From NCBI RefSeq assembly GCF_000297395.2, contig NZ_HF570107.1:128100-192099 (forward strand): a stretch of 64,000 nucleotides of DNA. The letters are read 5' to 3'. Under the pieces are notes generated by a model. The model did not search any database. It was given only the letters and a program-made list of their open reading frames with translations, and was not told the DNA's origin. Origin of the DNA: Micromonospora lupini str. Lupac 08. GTDB lineage: Bacteria > Actinomycetota > Actinomycetes > Mycobacteriales > Micromonosporaceae. The translations under genes were made by a program, and so were the position numbers. The number at the start of each line of letters is the position of its first letter. The first letter of the stretch is position 1. Below are positions 57,539-64,000 of this stretch, piece after piece.

Positions 57539-59847
57539 CCACCGGACAGCCCGGGAACGCCCGGCCCACGCCGACCGACGACGCCCCGAGCCGTCCGGCA
57601 CCGACGCGCGCCGGGGACCCTCCGGCCCCGCCAGCTCCCGCCGCCGCCTCGACGTCCGCCGACACGACAGTCACCGCCTCGTCGTCCGCCGACGCGACCG
57701 TCGATACCGGCGCGGACAGCCCGTCCCGCGCCGCTGCCACGACGGCCGGCAGCGCCGAGACTCCCACCGCCACGAACGGCCGCCCGAAGCTCGACGTCAC
57801 CAAGGACGACATCGCCACGGCCGGCGACACGAAGAGCGCCACGAAGGGCGACGGCACGAAGGGCGACGGCACGAAGGGCAACACGAAGGCCGGCGACACG
57901 AAAGCCAACGACGCGAAGAACGCCACGAAGGCCGGCGACACGAAAGACGGCACGAAAGCCAGCGGCGCGAAAGTCGCCGCAAAGGACGCCGCGCAGGGTG
58001 GCGCGGTCAAGGACGCCGACGAGGCCAAGGGTACGAAGGCGGATGACGCCGACGGCGACACGAAGCCGGTCGAGGCCGATCGCTGGGAGGCGTTCGCCTC
58101 GGCGCCGGAGCCGCGGCCCAGCCGACTCGGCCGAGCCGCGCGCGCCGTCGGCCGGCTCCTGGTCCACGAGTGGACCCTGGCCACCCTCGGAGCGCTGGCG
58201 TTGGCCGTGCTGATGACCTGGCCGACGCTGCGCTACCCGCGCTACACACTTCCGCAGGACCACTGGGACCCGAGCCTGCAAGCCTGGCAGATGGCGTGGT
58301 CCGGGCACATCCTGCTGGCGGACCCGGCGCGACTGTGGCAGTCCAACACGTTCTTCCCGGAGCTGTGGAGCTTCGCGTTCTCCGACACACTGCTCGGCTA
58401 CGCCCCGGCCGGGATGCTCGGCAGCGGCCCCGAGGACGCGGTGCTGCGCTACAACATCATGTTCGTGCTGGCGCACGCGCTCGCCACGCTCGGGGCGTAC
58501 GCGCTGGCCCGGCAGCTTGGCGCCGGCCGGATCGGCGCCGCGGTGGCCGGGGTGGGCTACACCTACGCGCCGTGGCTGTTGGCCCAGGCCGGGCACCTGC
58601 ACGTGCTCTCCAACGGTGGCATCCCGCTGGCCCTCGCGATGCTCGCGCGGGGGCACGGCTGGTCGCTGCGGCACGGCTACCGGCCGGAGCGGCGACACGA
58701 CGCCTGGGTGTACGCCGGCTGGCTGGTGGCGGCCTGGCAGATCAGCCTCGGCTTCGGCATCGGCCTGCCGTTCGCGTACTTCCTGGCCGGCGGGGTGCTC
58801 GTCGTCGCGGTGCTGTTCGGGGTTCGCCGGCTGAGGTCCGGCCGGGCGCTGCCGTTCGGCCGCCGACTCCTCGTGGCCGACCTGGTCGGTGGGGTGTTCT
58901 TCGCCGGGGTGGGCCTGCTGATGGCGCTCCCGTACTTCCAGGTGACCGAGCTGCACCCGTACGCCGAGCGGACGATCCGCGACATCAGCATCTTCTCGCC
59001 GCCGGCGTCCGGCTTCGTGACCGCGCCCGCCGAATCGCGGATCTGGGGCGGGTTGCACGAAGGCGCCCGTGCGGCGCTGCCGTGGCATCCGGAGATGACG
59101 CTGCTGCCGGGCTTCGTGCTCTACGCGCTGGCCATCGGTGGGTTGTTCTTCTCGGTCTGGCGGCTACGGCACCGGTTGCTGCTGCTCGTCGGGGTGCTGG
59201 TGACGATGGCCTTCGCGATGGGCACCCGCTTCTTCGACGGCACGTTCACCTACGTGCCGCTGTTCGAGCACGCGCCGGGCTGGAACGCGCTGCGTACCCC
59301 GGGCCGGTTGATGCTCTGGACGACGTTGCTTCTCGCGTTGCTCGCGGCGGGCGCGATCACCGCTCTCACCGACCGGGTCCGTGAGCTGGCCGCGCAGAGG
59401 ATCCCGTCCTGGCCGGGGCCGTGGCTGCGGATGGCCACCCTGTTGCCGCTGCTGCTGGTCACACTCGAGGGCCTGAACGCCACCCCGCATCCGGTGGTGC
59501 CGGCCCAACCGGCGGCGATGCGGTCGGCGGAGGGGCCGCTCCTGGTGCTGCCCAGCGACCAGAGCACCGACCAGCACGTGATGCTCTGGTCGACAAGCGG
59601 GTTCCCGGATGTGGTGAACGGCGGCAGCGGCTTCACGCCTCGGCAGCTCGACGACGTCCGACGGGTCAGCCAGTCGTTCCCCGACCAGACGAGCGTCGAC
59701 TACCTGCGGACGCTCGGCGTCCGCACGGTGGTGCTGCTCCGCGGCCAGGTGCCCGGCACACCGTGGGAGATCACCATCAACGCACCGGTCGAGTCCCTCG
59801 GCATCACGCGTCAGGACGTCGGCGACGCCGTCGTCTACCGGCTCTGA
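57535..59847 (+). CDS. Large membrane glycosyltransferase-like protein with low-complexity Lys-rich N-terminus
   Basis: A 770-residue protein. Residues 1-180 are Ala/Thr/Pro-rich, then a Lys/Gly/Asp/Thr repeat tract (KGDGTKGDGTKG and KAGDTK units). About eleven helices follow from residue 215, with a large loop holding LPQDHWDPSLQAWQMAWSGH, the DP motif region typical of GT-C membrane transferases. A C-terminal extracytoplasmic domain of about 120 residues ends it (LLVLPSDQSTDQHVMLW). Substrate unknown; the location next to PBP and GT87 suggests envelope glycan work. Confidence 0.6.
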   Translation: MTTGQPGNARPTPTDDAPSRPAPTRAGDPPAPPAPAAASTSADTTVTASSSADATVDTGADSPSRAAATTAGSAETPTATNGRPKLDVTKDDIATAGDTKSATKGDGTKGDGTKGNTKAGDTKANDAKNATKAGDTKDGTKASGAKVAAKDAAQGGAVKDADEAKGTKADDADGDTKPVEADRWEAFASAPEPRPSRLGRAARAVGRLLVHEWTLATLGALALAVLMTWPTLRYPRYTLPQDHWDPSLQAWQMAWSGHILLADPARLWQSNTFFPELWSFAFSDTLLGYAPAGMLGSGPEDAVLRYNIMFVLAHALATLGAYALARQLGAGRIGAAVAGVGYTYAPWLLAQAGHLHVLSNGGIPLALAMLARGHGWSLRHGYRPERRHDAWVYAGWLVAAWQISLGFGIGLPFAYFLAGGVLVVAVLFGVRRLRSGRALPFGRRLLVADLVGGVFFAGVGLLMALPYFQVTELHPYAERTIRDISIFSPPASGFVTAPAESRIWGGLHEGARAALPWHPEMTLLPGFVLYALAIGGLFFSVWRLRHRLLLLVGVLVTMAFAMGTRFFDGTFTYVPLFEHAPGWNALRTPGRLMLWTTLLLALLAAGAITALTDRVRELAAQRIPSWPGPWLRMATLLPLLLVTLEGLNATPHPVVPAQPAAMRSAEGPLLVLPSDQSTDQHVMLWSTSGFPDVVNGGSGFTPRQLDDVRRVSQSFPDQTSVDYLRTLGVRTVVLLRGQVPGTPWEITINAPVESLGITRQDVGDAVVYRL

Positions 59848-59862
59848 CGCCCTCGCTCTCGC

Positions 59863-61374
59863 TCACGTCGTGGTGATCGCGGGCTCGGGTTCGGGCTCGC
59901 TTGTCGACTCCCGGCGACGCCAGCGATCCAACCAGGGTGCGTCCGGTGCGCCGTCGAGCACGCCGCCGTCCGGGTCGTCGGCGTAGGTGGCCCGTACCGC
60001 GTCCTGCTCGGGGTGCAGGATCTCCCGGATGACCAGCACGCACAGGGTCACCACGGTCGCCAGCCGCAGCGTCGCGGCCAGCACGAACACACCCTCCGGG
60101 AAGACCGGGCGGCTGGTCGCCGCGCCGAGCAACTCACCGTAGAAGGCGACGAAGTAGCAGACCTCGGCGAGCTGCCAGGCCAGGAAGGCGCCCCACTTCG
60201 GGCGGGCCAGCACCACCAGCGGCAGCATCCAGAGCACGAACTGCTGGGACCAGACCTTGCTGAAGATGAGGAACGCGGCGACCACCAGGAAGGCGAGCTG
60301 GGCGAGCCGAGGCCGGCGCGGCGCCCGCAGCGCCAGCACGGCCACGCCGAGGCAGGCCAGCCCGAACAGGGCGTACGAGAGAGTGTTGAGGGCCGGGATG
60401 TTGGCGTTCAACCATTCGAACGGGCCCTGCTGGCCGGGGTCGTTGCCGACCTTGCCGTCGAGGTAGCGACCGATGTACCAGAGCGTTCCCCAGTCGATCG
60501 GCCGGGTGGTGTTCAACTCGAAGAACCGGCCCCAGTTGTCCGGATTGGCGCGGTAAGCCGGCAGGTTCACCAGGACCACGGCCGCCACCGCCGTCCCGAG
60601 GGCGGTGAGCGCGGCGCGGAGGCGGTTGGCCCGCAGCGCCAGGATGAGGATCGGCCCCAGCACGAACAGCGGCCAGAGTTTCGCCGCGCCGGCCAGGCCG
60701 AGCAGCACGCCGGCCACGGCGGGTCGTCGCCGGGCCCAGGCGAACAGACCGAACGCCGCCAACCCGATGGCGAGCAGGTCCCAGTTGACGGTCGCGGTGA
60801 GCAGCAGCGCCGGGGCGATTGCGAACAACGCGGCGTCCCAGGGTCGTCGGCGGCGCAACGCCAGGATCACCGCCACGGTGGCCACGGCGAGCGCGCCGAG
60901 CACGATCGCGTTGAGGTTGTAGAACCATTGGCCCTGGTTGATGCTCGGGTCGCCGTCGCCGATCGCGTGCACCGGCAGACCCAGCGCCCCCATGAAATAG
61001 CCGGTCAGCACCGGGTATTCCACCGGGTGGTCCCGGTAGGGCACCTTGCCCTCGTTGAGACCCTCGGCGTAGTAGAGGGCGAGCACGTCGGTGTAGCAGA
61101 AACGCGTGTACTGGACGTTCTTCTGCCATGCGCCGTCCTGGCACGGGGATTTCTGCACCCAGTGCAGCGCGAGCGTGAGGCAGACCAGCGCCAGGACGAT
61201 CCGGACGGCGGTCCAGAATCGGCGCTCGTGGCCGGCCGGCCGGTCGAGTGCCGTCGCGTGGTCGCCCAACGGGCCGCCGATCGCACCGGAGAGGCCGCGG
61301 ACGAACCCGTCGGAGCGGGACGGGTGGTCGGTGGTGCCGGCGTCGTCGATGCCGGGCGTCGACTGGGTGCTCAT
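59863..61374 (-). CDS. GT87 family membrane mannosyltransferase (Rv0051-like)
   Basis: A 503-residue GT-C protein with about eleven helices. The first periplasmic loop has CYTDVLALYYAEGLNEGKVPY with the Asp expected as catalytic base, then DHPVEYPVLTGYFMG and a conserved SINQGQWFYNLNA segment. Gene order (PBP upstream, rpsF beyond) matches mycobacterial Rv0051. The N-terminal 50 residues and the acidic C-terminal tail are cytoplasmic. The ATG at 61374 begins MSTQSTPGID. Confidence 0.82.
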   Translation of the reverse strand: MSTQSTPGIDDAGTTDHPSRSDGFVRGLSGAIGGPLGDHATALDRPAGHERRFWTAVRIVLALVCLTLALHWVQKSPCQDGAWQKNVQYTRFCYTDVLALYYAEGLNEGKVPYRDHPVEYPVLTGYFMGALGLPVHAIGDGDPSINQGQWFYNLNAIVLGALAVATVAVILALRRRRPWDAALFAIAPALLLTATVNWDLLAIGLAAFGLFAWARRRPAVAGVLLGLAGAAKLWPLFVLGPILILALRANRLRAALTALGTAVAAVVLVNLPAYRANPDNWGRFFELNTTRPIDWGTLWYIGRYLDGKVGNDPGQQGPFEWLNANIPALNTLSYALFGLACLGVAVLALRAPRRPRLAQLAFLVVAAFLIFSKVWSQQFVLWMLPLVVLARPKWGAFLAWQLAEVCYFVAFYGELLGAATSRPVFPEGVFVLAATLRLATVVTLCVLVIREILHPEQDAVRATYADDPDGGVLDGAPDAPWLDRWRRRESTSEPEPEPAITTT

Positions 61375-61441
61375 GAAAAGGCATCCTGCCGTACGACCGG
61401 GGTTCGCGTCCTGTCCCGACGCGGAGATCGGGGGTACGGAA

Positions 61442-61484
61442 ACGCCGCCGCCGACCGGACGGGTCGTCCAGCCGGCGGCGGCGT
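61442..61484 (-). terminator. Terminator hairpin downstream of the PBP gene
   Basis: 12-bp arms ACGCCGCCGCCG and CGGCGGCGGCGT around a 19-nt loop, between the PBP stop and the GT87 start. Confidence 0.6.
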
Positions 61485-61536
61485 CATGCGCGGGAGTGGG
61501 TCAGTCCCGAGTGGTCGGTGGCAGGTCGGGCAGCAG

Positions 61537-64000
61537 CTAACCGCCGTTTCCACCGTTTCCGGGGCCGCCGGGACCGCCCGGGCCGCCGGGACCGTTGCCG
61601 CCGGGGTTGCCGTCGTTACGCGGGCAGAACGGGTTGGTCAGCGGGTCACAGGGCTGCCCGCCCGGTCCACCCGGTCCACCCGGCTGACCGCCGGGCGGCG
61701 GCGGGGGCGGGGGCGCCGCCTCACCGTTACCGGCGGCCGGGTCGCCCATGTTCGCCGCGGGCGGGAAGTCGCGCTTCTCCTTGCCCTTCAGCGCCTCGTT
61801 CATGAACCGTTCCCAGATGTCACCGGGGAGGTTGCCACCACTGACCTTGCGGTTGTCCTTGAGGATGAGTGGCTTCCGGGCGTTCACGTTGCCCACCCAG
61901 ACCGCGGTGGCCAGTTGTGGCGTGTAGCCGATCATCCAGGCGTCACCGTTGTCGGAGCTGTCGCCCTTGAGTTCCCAGGTACCGGTCTTGGAGGCCGCCT
62001 TACGGCCGTCGTCGAGTGTGTGGTGGACCGCTGCCGGATAGTCCTCCAGCACCGACGTCACGTCGGCGACCACGTCCTTGTCGATCCGCCGCTTCGAGTC
62101 GAGCTTCTCGCTGGAGACCTTGTCCCACTTGCCGGTGTTCGGGTTCTGCTTCTCCACGGAGTAGAGGAAGTGCGCCTTGTTGTAGACGCCCCCGTTGGCG
62201 AAGGTGGCCACGCCGTTGGCGTGGTCCAGCACAGTGATCGGGTACTGGCCGTAGCCGACCACGTTGAAGAACGGATCCGGCGTGATGTCCTTCGGGTCCG
62301 CCTTGGTCAGGTCGTACGCCTTCGCCGGGTTGGTGTCGGTGCGCCACATGGTGGTGACACCGGCCTGCTTGGCCATGTCCACGACCTTGTCCGCGCCGAT
62401 CTCCTGGGTGACGTAGTAGAACGGCACGTTCAGCGACTTGAGCGTGGACACGCGAAGCGTGCAGGAGTTGTGGCAGGTTGGGTCGTCCGTACCGGCGTTG
62501 CTGACCTTGAACTTGGTGCCCTCGGGGGTGAACGCCTTGCCCTTCCACCGGGACTCGAGCGCCTTCTGGGCCTTGAGCGCGGCGGCCAGGGTGTAGATCT
62601 TGAAGCTTGAGCCGGGTGAGTGGCCACCGCTGATCGCGCCGGTGGAGTCGGTGTTCTTGCCGGCGTAGTCGGTGCCGGTGCCGTTGTCACCCCCGTAGTA
62701 GGCGACCACCCGGCCGTTCAAGGGATCGATCGAGACCACCGCGGCCATGAGGTTCTTCGGCTGGTCGGCCAACTCGGAGCCCTTGGTCTTGCGCTGGGCC
62801 GTCGCGACCGCCGCCGCCTGCATCTTGGTGTCGATGGTGGTGCGGATCCGGTAACCGCCGGCCATCAGCGCCTGGGAGCACAGGGGCTTGGCGTCCGTCA
62901 CCTGCTCGTCCTTGTCAACGCAGATGCCCTTGTCGCGCATCTCCTCGCGGACGTAGTTGATGACGTTGCCGTACGGCGTGTCGACGCCGTAGTCGAGCCC
63001 GACGCCGCCCTTCTTCGGGCTCTTGAGGGTCTTCGTCGGGTACTCGGTGGGCCGGTCGGCCGCGCCCAGCCAGCCCTCCTTGACCATGCCGTCGATGACG
63101 TAGTTCCAGCGGTCCTGTGCGGCGGTCGGGTTGATCGCCGGGTCGAACCCCTGGTGTGTCGCGCTGGGCTCCGGCTGCTTGATCAGGGCGGCGAGCACCG
63201 CGCCCTCGGCAGGGGTCAGCTTCGTCACCGACTTGCCGAAGTAGGTCTGCGCCGCTGCCTCGATGCCGTAGGCGCCCCGGCCGAAGTAGATCACGTTGAG
63301 GTAGTGCTGCATGATCTGCGGCTTGGTGTACTCGTCGTTCAGCTTGGAGGCGAAGATCGCCTCCTTCACCTTGCGCCCGTACGTGTCTTCCTTGAGGTTC
63401 TCGATCGCGTTGCGGGCGTACTGCTGGGTGATCGTCGAGGCGCCCTGCTTGTCACCACCGGAGACGTTGTTCCACGCGGCCCGGACGATGCCCTTGTAGT
63501 CCACACCGGAGTGTCGGTAGAAGTTGCGGTCCTCGGCTGCCGCAACCGCGTGCTGCACGTGCTCCGGGATCTGGTCGATGGTGACAAGCGTGCGGTTCTG
63601 CGAGCCGACCTTGGCGATGATCGTCTTGTTGTCGAACGCGTACAGGGTGGTCGCCTGCGGCGGCGTGATCTCGTCCGGCATGACGACGTTCGTCGAGTAG
63701 TAGGTGAACCCGACCACGCCGGCACCGGCGAGCATGATGAAGATGGCGAACCCGGCGATCACCAGGTTCATTCGCTTGCGCTTCTTGGCCCGGGCCGCCC
63801 CGGCCGGGTCACCCGCGCCGCGGCCACCTCGGCCACCTCGGCCCGGCCCGTTCGGCCCACCGGGTCCTCCGGGGCCGCCCGGCCCGCCGGAGACCGGGGA
63901 GACGCTCGCCCGGGCGACCGCGGCGCGGCCGCCCACCGACGCCGAGCCGACACTGGCCCGGCCCGCCGAGGCGGCGCCGACGGCAGCGGCGCCGACACGT
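61537..64000 (-). CDS. ponA: Class A penicillin-binding protein (5' end outside window)
   Basis: At least 820 residues are visible; the frame stays open to the window edge, so the true start is beyond it. A Gly/Pro/Ala-rich cytoplasmic segment and one membrane helix (MNLVIAGFAIFIMLAGAGVVGF) precede a GT51 domain (AAAEDRNFYRHSGVDYKGI, STITQQYARN) and a transpeptidase domain with SPGSSFK, a central motif and ASKTGTW. The C-terminal tail is Gly/Pro-rich (GGPGGPGG repeats). It polymerises and cross-links peptidoglycan; the order matches mycobacterial ponA1. Confidence 0.9.
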   Translation of the reverse strand, partial: RVGAAAVGAASAGRASVGSASVGGRAAVARASVSPVSGGPGGPGGPGGPNGPGRGGRGGRGAGDPAGAARAKKRKRMNLVIAGFAIFIMLAGAGVVGFTYYSTNVVMPDEITPPQATTLYAFDNKTIIAKVGSQNRTLVTIDQIPEHVQHAVAAAEDRNFYRHSGVDYKGIVRAAWNNVSGGDKQGASTITQQYARNAIENLKEDTYGRKVKEAIFASKLNDEYTKPQIMQHYLNVIYFGRGAYGIEAAAQTYFGKSVTKLTPAEGAVLAALIKQPEPSATHQGFDPAINPTAAQDRWNYVIDGMVKEGWLGAADRPTEYPTKTLKSPKKGGVGLDYGVDTPYGNVINYVREEMRDKGICVDKDEQVTDAKPLCSQALMAGGYRIRTTIDTKMQAAAVATAQRKTKGSELADQPKNLMAAVVSIDPLNGRVVAYYGGDNGTGTDYAGKNTDSTGAISGGHSPGSSFKIYTLAAALKAQKALESRWKGKAFTPEGTKFKVSNAGTDDPTCHNSCTLRVSTLKSLNVPFYYVTQEIGADKVVDMAKQAGVTTMWRTDTNPAKAYDLTKADPKDITPDPFFNVVGYGQYPITVLDHANGVATFANGGVYNKAHFLYSVEKQNPNTGKWDKVSSEKLDSKRRIDKDVVADVTSVLEDYPAAVHHTLDDGRKAASKTGTWELKGDSSDNGDAWMIGYTPQLATAVWVGNVNARKPLILKDNRKVSGGNLPGDIWERFMNEALKGKEKRDFPPAANMGDPAAGNGEAAPPPPPPPGGQPGGPGGPGGQPCDPLTNPFCPRNDGNPGGNGPGGPGGPGGPGNGGNGG

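Noticed and set aside
60013..62610. Long plus-strand frame (865 codons) opposite the GT87 and PBP genes
   Set aside because: It is an antisense shadow; composition is Arg/Gly/Val-rich with no domain, and the minus-strand genes are clear.
1..64000. tRNA, rRNA, prophage, integrase or transposase genes
   Set aside because: I saw no cloverleaf ending, rRNA-like stretch or recombinase motif; inteins are the only mobile elements supported.

Overview
The window is very GC-rich DNA, dense with genes, from a high-GC Gram-positive bacterium. The protein set fits an actinomycete of the Micromonosporaceae (Micromonospora or a close relative): a bacterial proteasome activator with a GQYL tail, DUF5926, DUF4192, LppU-like and TY-Chap proteins, a mycothiol-type DinB fold protein, a SARP regulator, and the gene order ponA / GT87 / rpsF-ssb-rpsR-rplI / dnaB. 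That order matches the mycobacterial ponA1-Rv0051-rpsF-ssb-rpsR-rplI-dnaB block, which lies near the chromosome origin. The genus call is inference. I see no rRNA, tRNA, CRISPR array, prophage or transposase. The window is chromosomal backbone with a few accessory-looking pieces.

Layout. 1-8.5 kb: end of a sensor kinase, an anti-sigma-type ATPase, DUF5926, arginine deiminase, a degenerate NERD protein, a PAS protein, an ACT protein, a lipoprotein, prephenate dehydratase, AIM24, a zincin and OsmC. 8.6-17.6 kb: a membrane protein, two HAD phosphatases, the proteasome activator Bpa, an alpha/beta hydrolase, a branched-chain-type binding lipoprotein, a DDAH/ArgZ-type guanidino hydrolase divergent from an Lrp regulator, a quinone oxidoreductase, and a TY-Chap/YbjN-like protein ending in GMYL. 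17.7-24.5 kb: molybdenum cofactor locus 1 (DUF6457, mobA, fdhD, moaA, moaD) with DUF4192, a fructosamine kinase-like gene and a membrane metallophosphoesterase. 24.6-35.7 kb: an EndoQ-like PHP nuclease fused to a UvrD helicase, prepilin peptidase, an EamA transporter, two LppU-like proteins, an AAA ATPase behind paired operator-like dyads, GNAT, DoxX and a GT87 transferase. 35.7-38.5 kb: molybdenum cofactor locus 2 (moaE, moeA, mogA, moaC). 38.7-45 kb: an orphan SARP-NB-ARC-TPR regulator and a GGDEF-EAL protein. 45-48.3 kb: membrane, phosphoribosyltransferase, zinc-ribbon and DinB-like proteins. 48.3-64 kb: dnaB carrying two inteins, an unknown membrane protein, rplI-rpsR-ssb-rpsF, endonuclease IV, two large envelope membrane proteins and a class A penicillin-binding protein.

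How the parts fit. Between them the two molybdenum loci carry moaA, moaC, moaD, moaE, mogA, moeA, mobA and fdhD, so cofactor synthesis is nearly complete although no molybdoenzyme lies in the window. The origin-proximal block joins replication (dnaB, ssb), ribosome assembly (bS6, bS18, bL9) and cell-wall synthesis (PBP, GT87). Many genes start 6-8 nt after a TAnnnT hexamer, a sign of leaderless transcription.

Most interesting leads: the EndoQ-UvrD fusion; the GMYL tail, which resembles proteasome-docking tails; two inteins of different mechanistic class in dnaB; paired TCTAGC-N6-GCTAGA dyads 73 bp apart; two matching CTGTGGATGA dyads in divergent promoters; and an rpsF leader fold that sequesters its ribosome binding site.
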